The position numbers and the translations under genes are program-made. Positions 21,200 through 32,798 of a stretch of 49,429 nucleotides of DNA are shown one piece after another. The stretch lies in the NCBI GenBank assembly GCA_049999725.1, contig JBNGIS010034211.1:1-49429 (forward strand), read 5' to 3'. This DNA comes from Haplomitrium mnioides. Taxonomy: Eukaryota; Marchantiophyta; Haplomitriopsida; Calobryales. Position 1 is the stretch's first letter. Every line of letters begins with the position of its first letter. The notes below the pieces were generated by a model that searched no databases, was not told the DNA's origin, and saw only the letters and a program-made list of their open reading frames with translations.

Positions 21200-22625
21200 C
21201 GACAATTTCTCAAAACTTGAATAAAACGATGATATCTTTGACTCTTTGGTGTAGATGGGATGCTCCATCTTTACTTCTTCTCGTTTTTTGTAGTACACCT
21301 CCGAGTAAAAAGACTTCACCATCACCATTAAAACCTTGTGTCTCTCCAATTCAGGCATCTCTTTGATTGATAGCTCTCAAACTTCAACTCGTTTCAAAAT
21401 TGAGATTTTAATTTCATCGAGAAGACCCTGAAGGGACCTCCAAGGTGTCCACTTCATGTCCTCCATTCTCAAGGAACCTTTGGCCTTTGGTTTTTGGCCC
21501 TTGATGGTGTTCTTCTACCACATTGAAAAAATGCTCTTTTGTAAATCCTAGAGCTCACCACTTCAAAATGCAAGTTGGAACCAATTGTCTTGAGAAGTGA
21601 CTATCTTTTCAAGAGTCAACTTTGGCTCTATTTTCAAAGTCTCCAACACTAACTCACCTTTTAATTTCTAGGATGACGCCATCTCATTCTCCATAAACCT
21701 CTTATGCCAATATTCAACCTTTTGAATTGAGGTAATTTCCAACCTGTATCTTTGGTCGTAGTTGTCATTCGTTGCAAAAATACAGGCCTCTTTTGGAGTT
21801 AGACCCATGTACACATAACAATTGCAGAGCAACAACATTGGATTTTTTGCTCCATATTTTGTGATTAAAAGCTGCCTTACAACAGCACTGTAGTTGCCTC
21901 ATGCAATCTCGTACCTATACTTGTTAGGGCTCTTCAGATCGAACTTTGACTTATTCTTTTACCCATACTTTGGGTCCACAACAATAATAAAAAACTATGC
22001 ACATACTTATTGGTGAGCATTTTGTGCGCCAAAAGCTCAACAAAGTCCTCATTCAACCTCCTAATCTAGAATGGCCTCCAATTGTCCATTTTAGGTTTTG
22101 GAAGGTTTAAATTCTCCAACCGAATTGCAATGGTTTTCTCTCAGACTCTTCATTGTTGGATTGTAGACTCTCAGATTTTATTCTTATCTTCCTCAAACAC
22201 TGTCTGATGGTCCACCTGCTCACGTTCTAGAAAGGTTCGCAAAGCCTTGTACGATTGCCTTTTTTACCTTGATGTTGGAGTCTTTACACGCTCCAACTCT
22301 ACTTCCTCCTATGAGCTACTCGGAGTTGAAGATGAAGAAACCTATTAGGTCTTGAACTGCAAGGCATAGAGGGAGGAGCCTTGCGTCGGATAATGTTGTA
22401 GTATATAGCTAAACTTCTGGATTTGAGAGCTTTGTTGGGTCATCTAAGACACCTCGCTGGTCGGGCTATTTAGAGATATGTTTGGTTGTGGTGGTAGTGC
22501 AGTCCACCAAAATGCAAGGGGTTGTGAGGGTGCTTTCTCTTCCCTCATGACCAGCTTAGGACCTAAAAATAAGAGTTGGCTTGCTAGTTGGTCTTCTGGT
22601 TCAGGATTTGGTAACTATAGCAGAA
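21200..22625 (-). pseudogene. Exon c: Gln/Pro-rich linker and ParB-like domain
   Basis: Minus strand. It opens near 22625 after TTCTGCTATAG with PNPEPEDQLASQLLFLGPKL, continues through a Pro/Ser/Gln-rich linker (PLAFWWTALPPQPNISLNSP) and EKTIAIRLENLNLPKPKMDN into the ParB-like domain (about 22080-21680), and ends with SKISSFYSSFEKL (21200). About eight stops and one frameshift. The reading is continuous otherwise, which argues for one long ancestral exon. Confidence 0.6.
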
Positions 22626-22639
22626 AAGAACCAAATGAC

Positions 22640-25600
22640 TAGCGTTTGATTTTAGATGTTATAACTTGGACAGAGTAGATCAAATACATGCATATACAGG
22701 CTCACATACACACACAACTCCAAAAATAGCACTTTACTCATGGGCAAGTTCCAAGATAACTAATACGAAACATGTTTCAAGTCTTAGCTCCTACTTTGGT
22801 CATAACGCCCCCAAGCATGCACTTCAAGAATATCTTTCCCATTCTCAGTCCTATAATAATATAATAATACCCACTAATCTCTCATGAAAGGTCAAACCCA
22901 AGACACAAATACTCCCTCAGTTGACTACACTACTACTCTACTCACATAATACATCACCCTTAACAAGATGCGATATAACACATAATACTAAACCCACACA
23001 CAAAATATGTGACACATGAACTTTTTAAAGTTTTCCTTTACCTTAGCTACCAACCAATGGAGCCACCTTGGGAAGGAGTTGGGCAGACATGAGCCAACAA
23101 CCACCCGTAGAAGGGTTTCTTCACTAACACCGAACTCTAGGATCTTCCAACCCCTATAAGGCCATGCCTCTTCTCAAAATTCTGTATCCTTCTCAACCCT
23201 ATTGTTATTTCCTCTAATCTTCCATTCACCTTTCTGCCTCCATTTTTAGCACTCTAGTCACTTCTGATCTAGGTCCTACCACCTTATCACTCCTTCCTTC
23301 CCTACCCGTCCATGAACTTGCCATGCACAAGGTAATCTCCTTTACTCATCAGTGTAGCCTCCTTCACTCCTCCATTCACCCTTCAATATCCAACCACAGT
23401 CTTTTCTACACACCCTTCCATACTTCTATTATTTGCACCCACCTTTAAATACCCTTGCTTCTTTCTACTACCATTTGAGCTTCTGCATGAGTCTAGAGAC
23501 CACTCCAATTAATTCCCTGTACTCCAAAGGTCATATGTCACTACATCAAGAGGCTACCTCCACGCCATCCATGCACCCACAACAGGTAGGTTCTATTGGT
23601 AAGCCTTTCCCTGCTTGTTTGTTTTCTGAATTTCCCCTTCCTACCAAATGAACCCCCTCATTCTGTTCATCTAGTATCGCCTTTACACTCCTTCCTCGTG
23701 CCATTTGTTCTTCTTATATTCAGAGTTGGCCTTACAATCTGGAAACGCACGACAATTCTTCATGCCTCCTCGATGAGTCAAAGAAATCATCTGGCCTGCT
23801 CTATGTAAGTATATGTCTTGTCATTCGCTGTTATATAAGTCACTTCAATCTCTCTTTCTCATTTTGTTCTCCCATTAGATCTCAATCAAGGCATACAACA
23901 AGCCCAAAGCGCAGCAGCATTCAGAGCTTATAACCAGCCGTAGGTACCCAAAGGCCATTGTTGGATTTTTTTGTTTTCTCCCTCCCCACCCCTGTATTAT
24001 AACTCAACAACTGTCTTTTGAACATGACTATTATACACCTTACTCCCTCATGTGCAACTTGCTTGGCCTATGTCTTTCTTCCACTCTGATACAATTGCTC
24101 TTAGCTGCATATCTCCTATTCTTTCCCTCCGTCATAGAAGCATTTGCCCGAGAAACACTGCCTAGTATCCATATATCCGTGATTCCCTCTCTGTTATTTT
24201 GAAAGTCTGCAACAAAATCTAAACGTCACAATTTTCTTCTTCCTCATGGCCTTTAGTAATCCTCGTGAACAGTTCACCAATCAACGCTTCGAACTTGGCA
24301 ATTGTAGCTCGAGCTGCGACTAGTCGCCATAAAGATGGCTCCTCTCCTATTGTGCAGTGGCCAAATTCTCGCACTCGATGTATCAACAATGTCAAATAGG
24401 AGGCGCACCCTAGGAGATTTTTCTTTTCTGGTCGACGAATGTCTCCTCAACTCTCTCTGGTGTTGCATTCCTCCTGGCTTCCCACTCTCCTATCCCCTTC
24501 CTAATTGACTCATATATTGATTTCCAAGCTCCATGGCGGTTCTTACAATCTTGTACTACAGCCAATGAGACATCCTCATTTCTGATTATCGAGGACTGCT
24601 GGACTTCCCTCCTATCTCAATCGCGATTCACTTGGTTGCGTGGACCTCCTAAATTCCACTGCTAGAAATTTCATTTTTTTTCTGCTACGCACTGGCCCTT
24701 TTAAATTGATCTCCTTACTATGCCTTCGTGCACGAGACCTCCCTTGATTCATCTTTTGTTTCCTTCCGTTCTTGGGGCGACTGCTGTGAATCGTGAGCAA
24801 AGCTGCTCGTAATCGGTCTATGCCCATGATGTTCCAACTTTCTTTGCAACACTTCGAGAATTTAATAGTCGCTCTGGAAGCATGCGATGGCCCAACTGCA
24901 TGCACCAACCCCACCTTTATCTGCATGAATTTGGACTCCAAAACTTCATTGCTCTAACTCCAACTCGATAAGGTCCCATTGCTATTCTCTAGACCATCCA
25001 AACCATTGCAAGAAAAGCATGATCACACTCCGAAGGTTCCATATTGACTGTCCTACTCCTGCAAACGTGATCTTTAATTTTTTGAGTCGTGTGCTACTAT
25101 TGAAGTTGGAATGCCCTCGAGACCAAGAACTTTCGCTTCCAAAACATATAACACCTTTGTCATCATCCTCTCTGCTGCAGAATGGCATCCAATAGAGTGC
25201 CCAAAATTCCCTCGTAAGAATTCACCCATACATCTCTCCAAAATCCACTGATTTTGTAGGTCTACTCCATTTGCTACAAGGACATATGAAACACGCCACC
25301 TCTTTTTGCAACATGCTATTGGGTATGGGCGTTGTCATGCCCAATTGCCTAAGAGACCTTGCATCCTCCTATCTTCAGCAAGTATTATGGGCATATGTGG
25401 TATGCATACTTTCCTTGACCAAAATCAATGGAAACACAACGCCGCTTCCCAAGAACCAAAAAATTGCTCCACGCCCCAAGAACCAAAACTACGCTGTGCC
25501 CCAAGAAGAGAGAGAGGAGAGGGAAAAATTGAGCCCCCTCTTCTTTTTTAATCTGGCCCTAACTCCCACACGCGGGAGTATTTCTTGTTTTAACCTCCAC

Positions 25601-26170
25601 CTTTGGATTAAGAGGATCTTAACCATCCACTTTTAACCCATCTTTTCTCTTTGGCTTAGCTGGTAGCTTAGATTTATCATTAATTAGTTAATATTTTGAC
25701 ATTAACTTGGTTGTTTACTAACACAAACAATTTTTTCACATCTCATAAAAACTTAAAATGTGTATATGTATACTTTTACACAACACACACACACACACAA
25801 AACTCACTTACAATGACTTCTTTTCCTTCTTTTTCTCTTCGTGCTGAAGTGTTATCTCTCCATTTTTTTCTTCTTGACTACTCGAGTTATTGTTGTCGCT
25901 GTCTGATCTATTGCTTGATCTGATGTTTGATCTGATGTTTGATCTGTTTGGTACCTGCAATTTCAGAAGACCCGTGCTATTCATACGGTTGTATTTCTAA
26001 ATCCTAAAAAAACTTTTCTATTTTAAATTTAATAAAAAGTCTTTTAATTGAATCTTATTTTTGTCCTTTTGTTTGGACAGTGTTCATTGTTCACCGTTTC
26101 TGCCATTTGCATCCTTGATTTCTTCATTTTTCTTTCTTTCTTCCTCCTTTGCCTCTCCTTGTGTGCATCT
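22640..26170. other. 3.5-kb intron or insertion inside the ParB-MTase gene
   Basis: Lies between exon b and exon c. Its base composition is less AT-rich (CT-rich stretches at 23140-24000). No reading frame has a domain I recognise; the longest minus-strand frame (24612-24941) is basic and featureless. A (CA)n run sits at about 25782-25799. No LTRs or TIRs found by eye. A long intron with an old insertion is the simplest view. Edges are approximate. Confidence 0.4.
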
Positions 26171-26525
26171 TCATCTCCCCTCCGAGACCCTAACAAGGCC
26201 GTAGAAGATGGACCTTGTTGGAGATTGAGAGAGTGCTAGCTCGTCCCCAATAACTAGTGCCAAAATAGGCTTCTTTGGGATGGCATGTTTCTTCTTTTTT
26301 AGAGCCTCGACTGGCTCAATCACCTTTCTTTTTTTTTGCAGCTGATGGTCATATTGCTGCTACTGACATTGCTGCCGTGCTTGAATGGGACACTAGTTGT
26401 TGAATGTGAACCCTTGTTTAGGCTTCAATAGTTTGATGCTGATGGCTAGCTTGATGAAGTCTTGTTCAATGTGCATTGCGTCCGGGTAGGCAGCAACAAA
26501 GTCCGCCAAACATTGAGTGAAATCA
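26170..26525 (-). pseudogene. Exon b of the ParB-MTase gene
   Basis: Minus strand: CLADFVAAYPDAMHIEQDFI, then KLAISIKLLKPKQGFTFNN, a Gln-rich stretch, and after a shift VIEPVEALKKKKHAIPKKPI and LALVIGDELALSQSPT. A poly-T tract precedes it but no AG acceptor survives. No known domain; probably a lysine-rich linker. Confidence 0.45.
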
Positions 26526-26529
26526 AAAA

Positions 26530-26917
26530 AAAAAAAAAAAACAATCAAACATGTTAAACAAACGATCTCCATATGTTTATAAAGAGTTAAAATGTATTAA
26601 ACCTACAGTCTAAGCTAAAAAGGACTCAAGAGTCTCTACGCGAATGGATTGTGGAGTCCATGCACACATAGATGACGGAGTCTATTTGTACAATGACTCC
26701 AAAGTTCCTACATGCAAGAACTTTGTAGTCCATGCGCACCTGGATTTTGGAAGCCATGCTCACATAGACTCCGAAGTCAATGCATGCCTAGACTCCGAAG
26801 TCCATGCTCGCATGGGCTCGTGAGTCTATGTGCGCATGGACTCAAGAGCCCATGAGCGCATTGAGTTATGAGCTAGTGAAAAAAGAAAACAAATGAAAAA
26901 TAGTTTTAAGATCTTAC
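26530..26917 (-). repeat. Intron with dyad repeats after exon a
   Basis: Begins with donor GTAAGAT (26917-26911). From 26620 to 26875 it holds about nine units such as GAGTCTATGTGCGCATGGAC and GGAGTCCATGCACACATAGA, the same class as in 20743-21199. Confidence 0.75.
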
Positions 26918-27277
26918 ATTGTCGTCATCATTTGCTGACTGTAGATGCCTTTTGAAGATGTCCCTCGGGTTCACATCTGCGAAGCAAAATCTTTTGCGTG
27001 AGGTCTTGTACATGGTAATGCTATCAAGTGACTGCACAAGTAGCTCGATGTGGGCTTGCTGCCCCTCTCTAATCACCACTATTTGGACCAAAATCCCCAC
27101 GTTAAATTTTTCACCTTTACTAGCAAAAAGGTAAAGGTGTTCATCGATGTCTTTCATGATTCAACAACAAAGAAGCCATTCCCAATCTAATATTTTTGGC
27201 TCTAGAACCTTCAGAGCATCTGAATACCTATATGGCTTTGGTTGAGGTGGTTTGGGAGAATTGACTTGTGATGTCAT
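26918..27277 (-). pseudogene. Exon a: N-terminus of the ParB-MTase gene
   Basis: ATG at 27277 opens 120 codons in one frame up to a good donor, interrupted once by TGA (27160-27162, probably a former CGA). N-terminus MTSQVNSPKPPQPKPYRYSD is Pro-rich; later VGILVQIVVIREGQQAHIEL and KRFCFADVNPRDIFKRHLQ. No domain recognised. The next gene upstream starts in the opposite direction, after the copia-2 insertion. Confidence 0.6.
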
Positions 27278-27367
27278 TTTGTTGAAGGTAAAAACGGATG
27301 AAATTTTAAGGGCAAAAATTTGACAAACAAAAGTTCACAAAAACGAAAAGGCTGAAAATAGCAAAAT
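27278..27367 (-). promoter_or_regulatory. 5' UTR side of the ParB-MTase gene, cut by copia-2
   Basis: Short AT-rich leader between the ATG (27277) and the copia-2 insertion site. It continues at 35243 on the other side. Confidence 0.5.
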
Positions 27368-27663
27368 TGTTAGAGTACATTTAACAACATATTTAGAAGG
27401 ATAAGAGGATGTTACTTAACCTAGGATTAGGTTACTAATCTATTATTAGTAACTATGTTAGGTTAACCCTAACCTAGGATTAAGTTAACTTAAACATGTG
27501 TGGATTATCACAATGTATTACTACTATTATGATTATTGAGTTTGAGAGAAGGAAGGAAGCTTGAGAAGAAGAGAAGAAGAAGGGAAGGATTTTTCACCAT
27601 CACCTTGTTGTATAAGCTAATGAGGCCACATGTTGCATGATTGTTGCACATCACACTACAACA
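27368..27663 (+). repeat. 5' LTR of copia-2 (296 bp)
   Basis: Begins TGTTAGAGTACATTT and ends CACACTACAACA. Followed by CGTTATCAACACTTTG, the likely primer-binding region; the tRNA was not identified. Confidence 0.9.
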
Positions 27664-29871
27664 CGTTATCAACACTTTGTTCTAGTTGATTTTTATAATT
27701 TTTACAAAAAAATTTCAATAATTTTCTAAATTTTTTTTCTTAAGAAAAAATTAAAACAAGATTTTTCAATTTTGATTCCTCATATACTATATATATACTA
27801 TTTTATTTTTCTTTTCTCATTTCCACTGCTTAGAGTTTTCAAATTCTTAAAATTCAATATTTTATAATATAATATTATATTATATTGAAGAAGAAGGATT
27901 TCTTGAAAAGCAAGAGACAATTTGAAAATTTTGAAAAATCCAGGGACAATTGTAGTTGCCTAGGGGAGGAATCAAGGTTGCCCATAGAGGCGACCCTCTG
28001 CCAACAAGAATCAAAAGTTTTCATCAAGAATTGAAGGAGCTATCAACCAGATTGTATTTTTCTGTTTTTCCTTGATTCTTCACCATTCTTGAGGAATTTT
28101 GGATCAAAGTGACCACGAAGATTTGCGCAATCAATTTTGAGCACACATCAGTTTGAATTGATCAATTTCATCAAGGATCAAGGGAGATATCCTCAAATTT
28201 CAAACGATTGAAATCTTGAGGAGAATACAGTCGCAAAGAGGAAGCATGCCGCATTGGTGACATGTTGGTGTTTCGACAGAGATTGAACTTTCTTCAAAGG
28301 GTCATTAAGGAGTGGAAGCGGTGATATATCCCCATTTTGGTTTTGAGGAAGTTTGACAGTTTGAAACTGGTGAAAGTTTGAATTTCGACTTTTCTGAAAG
28401 TTTGACAGGCAAGGATGGCTATTCAGTGGTCAAACAGTGAGAATCCTTGTTTCAACATTGTTTTCTGAAAGTTCAAAAGGGTGCGAATGAAGAAATTCCA
28501 AAAGTTTGAAGAAGGTTTATCGAAGCAAGGAGATCCATTTCCGAAGCGGGTTAAATTCACCAAAGCTACCAGATTTTACTCTGAAGTTGCTAAGTTTGTT
28601 GAGCCTGCATAAAGGAACTCTCGAAGCACCGTTTTATCCCCGAACCTAAACTATCTACCGAACCTAACTGTTCGTGAAGGAGGAGAGCTCTGATTCTTTC
28701 AATCAATCTTTATGAGCTCAAATCGATCTATCTTTCAAATCTGTTTACACAAAAAAGATTGCCCAATCCTGGCAAACAATTTGAGCATTCATTTATACAT
28801 TTTGGTTCAGAAATGAGATCACAGTGACCTTTGGAAATTTTGGTCTTTTCAAGTAATACAACATAACATCTATGTTGTGCAATTGATTGTTCAAGTGCAT
28901 GAATTTTTATTTGTGAAGCATATTTGGAGTGAGAAATACAAAGAACTATATTTTGGAAGCTAAATTGTAAAATCTGACTTGTACAATTGACATTTAGATC
29001 TATAGAACTTCAAATTGACATACCCATTCACTCTGAATCTATCAATAAACATTTCTGGGCCCTTATAGTTGTTTATCTGTTTGATTAAAGTCATATTGCA
29101 CTGTCTGACTATTCAAAATAGGTCTATACACCTGTACTGTCATTCATGTAGCATGTTACTATGTTTTCACAGAATTTGAAAGTCTGATATTGACATCAAA
29201 ACAATAAACACTACTTGACAAGTTGGAGGAAGTTTGATAGCTTGATATTTGACATTGTCTATAATCTACTTACTGTTCATCAAATAAACACAGAGTACGT
29301 TATTCAGAAATTCAAAATACAGAATCCACCTTACTGATTTTGTAAGTGGTTTAACAATCCAAACTGATCAATTGGCTCACAGATTTATTATAATTGAGCA
29401 AGCTAGAGGCCACAACTTATCCAGAGGGTTTGGAATTATTTTTGGAACCACATCAGCTATCAACTTCCATTTTTTGTCAGAACTACAACAACAAATATTC
29501 TGGTTCAACTTTTTAGAACTTGATTGCATATTCTGGAATTTCAAGCAAACTTCATCAGCCTGCTGCTGCTTGGAGGAGTCAGTTCTATTTATCAAACTTT
29601 GTGAGTGACATCTGGCCTTCATCAAGAACCTGCACCAACACTCAGTTTGGCATTTACAGAGTCAACCCCTTGCTTACTGCAAGAAGAATAGGGAAGCTAT
29701 TCTTATAATAGCTCTGTTATAACCTTTTGTTATAAAACTGTACCTTTTAGATAATTATAAAAGCTAAAAGCATTCTGTGATCATAAAACGGAACTCTGTT
29801 AGTTCTTGAAAATACAAAATCTTTTCATCTTTCATTTTCTTCATTTCTTTTAAGACCTTTCAGCTTGTAGG
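27664..29871 (+). other. Long copia-2 leader (2.2 kb)
   Basis: No coding domain between the 5' LTR and gag. AT-rich. Phrases like GAAAGTTTGA recur between 28330 and 28510. A leader this long is unusual and may hide an insertion. Confidence 0.5.
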
Positions 29872-30900
29872 ATGGAAAAGCTAAATTTTAAGAGTCTGAC
29901 CATTGAGGGGGAGAATTACCTCTCATATTCTTAGAAGCTGCAGCACACCTGGTCTCCAAGGGATTGGAAACCACTATCCTCACATATGAGGATTTTACTG
30001 CCCAGCAAAAGGCTCAATCTTTGGTGTTTTTAAGACGCCATCTGTCTGACCCATTGAGGCTACAATATCTTAATGAGAGTAACCCAAGGATTTTATGAGA
30101 CAGTCTTAAAGATAGATTTGATCACACTAAGACTATCCATCTGCCTAAAGCTAGGCATGATTGGGTTAACCTAAGAGTTCAGGATTTTAATTTTATATCA
30201 AAGTACAACAGTGAACTTTTCAGAATCACTAATCAGCTTACTTTATGTGGTCTTCTAGTGACAGATGAAGAGCAAATTGAAAAGACAATATCTACTTTTC
30301 ATCCATCCAATATGATCATGTCTATACAGTATAGGAATATGAATTTCAGACAATATTCTGAACTGATTGCATATCTCCTACTTGCAAAAAAGCATCACAA
30401 CTTATTACTCAAAAATTCCAAAACCAGACCACCTGGTACTCTGCCTGTTACACAACCACCTGAAATTCATTATAACAGACCAGTAATAACAAGAGGACAG
30501 CCAAGTAAACGAGCCAGATTTGGTTCTAATTGGCAGACATCAAACAGGAGCAAAGCTCCTATGACTGGATCTAATAATACACAATTCAAGTGGAGGGGCA
30601 GAGGCAAGAGACTTGCTGGAAAATTTATCCCAAGGGGAAGGAGAGGTGCAAGACCTCAAAACAGAGGTAGAAACATGCCCTCATCTAATAACACTAGAGA
30701 CTCAGTGAGATGTACCAGATGTGGTACAATGGGTCATGCTCAAAAAATGTGTAGAATACCTTCACACCTGGTGGCACTGTATGCTCAAGACCAGAACAAA
30801 CAATATAATCAAGAGAACCATAGTGTATTCCTTGAGCAAGAAGACACTTTGAGTGACCATATCCTGAAAGGTGATGACCTGACTGCTCCAGAGAATCACA
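29872..30900 (+). pseudogene. Copia-2 gag
   Basis: ATG at 29872 gives MEKLNFKSLTIEGENYLSYS then a TAG (29932-29934) where Trp-Ser-Leu is expected; a frameshift follows. The main frame (from 30258) has MNFRQYSELIAYLLLAKKHH, a basic Arg/Gly-rich stretch and an intact CCHC zinc knuckle, CTRCGTMGHAQKMC (30711-30752). Gag would package the element RNA. Confidence 0.9.
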
Positions 30901-32272
30901 TGTTACAGATTACATCTGCGGTTCCTTCTTTGGATGATCTTAATACCTGTATTATAGATAGTGGCAACACTCACACTATATTGAAGTGCAGGTCCTTCTT
31001 TACAACTATTACTCCCTCAAGTCAAAAGTTGATAACGATTCTAGAAAGTAATCAGATTAAAAAGGGGCACAGACCAACCATTATCACATTATCAAGAGGA
31101 ACCAGGCTTAATATCATATTTGCCATATATGCGCTAGTGCTATTAGGAATCTTATAAGTTTCAAAGACATTAGAGACAATGGATTCCATTTGCATACAAG
31201 CACATGTAAAGATTAGGAAGTGATTCATGTATTACAGAACACTCCTGATGGATCTGAAATAAAGGAAACACTTTTTGCGTATCTCTTAGGGTTTTATGTA
31301 ACGCAAATTCAAAGTTTCCTTGTTGATGCAAAGCATATTGACCAAACCATACTATGGCATAAACGCTCAGGACATCTTGACACAAGCATGTTTCAAAATA
31401 TTCTGAAAGTGTCACGATCTATACCTCCTAACGTTAGACCTCATTTTCTCAATACACATTGCATCCAATGCTCTCAAGGAAAGCTCATCTTACGACCAAC
31501 GATATCCAAGACTATAATGGATATTCCTGAGTTCCTTGAGCGTTTACACGCTGATGTGTATGGTCTTATTGACCCACCAAGTGGACCTTTTAGGTACTTC
31601 TTGGTCATAATCTGTGAGTCATCAAAATGGTCTCAAGTTTCGTTGCTCTCTACCCAAAACTTAGTCTTCCCTAGGATACTGGCTCATATTCTAAAATTGA
31701 AAGCTCAATTTCTAGAAAATCTCATGAGAGTTCTAAGGGTTGACAATGTAAAGGAGTCTACGTCTAAGACTTTTGACGATTTTTGCATGACTACAAGTAT
31801 TGATACTTAGTACTCTGTAGCTCACGTCCATTTTCAAAATGGCATGGCCAAAAGAGTAATTAGAAGCATACAGAAGATAGCTAAACCCATGTTAATGCAT
31901 ACCAAACTACCAGTTTCTGCATGAGGCCACGTTATTCTGCATGCTGCTTCTTTATTGAAGTACAAGCCATCAGCTTTTAATGCTTTATCGCCTCACCAAC
32001 TTGCCTATGGGACTATTCCCAATCTTTCTCATCTCCGAATTTTTGGTTGCCAAGTCATTGTTCCAATTTTGAGACCGAAAAGGACTAAGATAGATCCTCA
32101 ACAACAGAAGGGCATATATGTGGCCTATGAATCCCCGTTGATTATACAATATCTGGAACCATCCACGACGGATGTATTTCAAGCCAGATTCATCGATTGG
32201 CACTTCTATGAAGATTTATTCCCATCCTTATTTGAAGACAAAACTTCTTCAATACCAAAAATATTGGAATGA
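30901..32272 (+). pseudogene. Copia-2 protease and integrase
   Basis: The protease keeps its catalytic DSG (IIDSGNTHTIL, Asp at 30957-30959). Integrase: WHKRSGHLDTS and CIQCSQGK (zinc finger), first catalytic Asp in ADVYGLIDPPSG (31553-31555), second in RVDNVKE (about 31740). The catalytic Glu is Lys in QNGMAKR (31850-31852). The C-terminal part is ISHLRIFGCQV-like (31955-32272). Stops at 31156 and 31808 and a shift break the frame. Confidence 0.9.
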
Positions 32273-32798
32273 GAGAAAGTATCCACTTTATGGATGGATC
32301 AAAGAACAAGACAAGGTGAGGACAAAGTCAGAAGACTTCTTCACTTGACAAAGACTGTCAAACAGTTGTCTAACTCATTTAATGAGATCGCAAAGGTAAC
32401 ATGATCACACACTCTTGTTGTAAATATACCTGCAAGGATTCAGGACATTACTACAATAACAAGTGATCAATTACCAAAGCAAAAGAGAGGACGCCTTTTA
32501 GACTTTAAAGACTCTCAGCCAATGCATTGTAATACGACAAAGAGAACTACTTTCTTTGCTGATAGACCTTAATTACCATCACCATCCACCACACCACCAT
32601 CTCAGCCTACTATATCTCTTTTAGAGATCCCAAATAATAAAGAGATCTCAATCCACTATATGGATACTGGGATTTTATGGCAAAGAGAAGTGTGAATATG
32701 GATGATCATTTTGCTTTCATAATTTCACAATCTATATCCGATATACCCCCTGATCCAAGGTCTGTCAAAGAAGCTAAAGACAGCCCTGATTGGATTGA
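32273..32798 (+). other. Copia-2 linker between integrase and RT
   Basis: Degenerate polyprotein linker with Pro/Ser-rich phrases. There is no stable frame and no domain. Confidence 0.45.

Larger units (their letters stand above)
19472..27277 (-). pseudogene. ParB-like/DNA amino-methyltransferase fusion gene of element B
   Basis: Multi-exon gene rebuilt from the minus strand. Exon a 27277-26918 (ATG, 120 codons, one TGA, donor GTAAGA) is unrecognised. Exon b lies at about 26525-26170. Exon c, about 22625-21200, carries the ParB-like part: RRLNEDFVELLAHKMLTNKY (near 22000), GNYSAVVRQLL (21870-21898) and CYVYMGLTPKEACIFATNDN, matching the ParB layout (hydroxyl/acidic start, G-N-H/Y box, then a V-Y-x-G-L-T segment). 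Exon d is 20742-20179 and exon e about 20080-19472, homologous to 66-1345. Motif IV is VDIPSG (20373-20390) and motif I DLCSLFSTSL, so each is damaged. ParB-like plus N4/N6-methylase fusions are known from phages and prophages. Stops, one shift near 21970 and a GC donor at 20178 show decay. Target and role are unknown; I infer self-modification or mobility control. Confidence 0.65.

Noticed and set aside
24612-24941. Basic 109-residue frame as a gene
   Set aside because: No domain, no homologous copy in the window and no promoter or splice context; chance frame is more likely.
19472-27277. Bacterial or phage contamination as the source of the ParB/methyltransferase sequence
   Set aside because: The sequence has GT..AG introns conserved between two copies, AT-rich plant-like context, a polyadenylation signal and nested plant copia elements.
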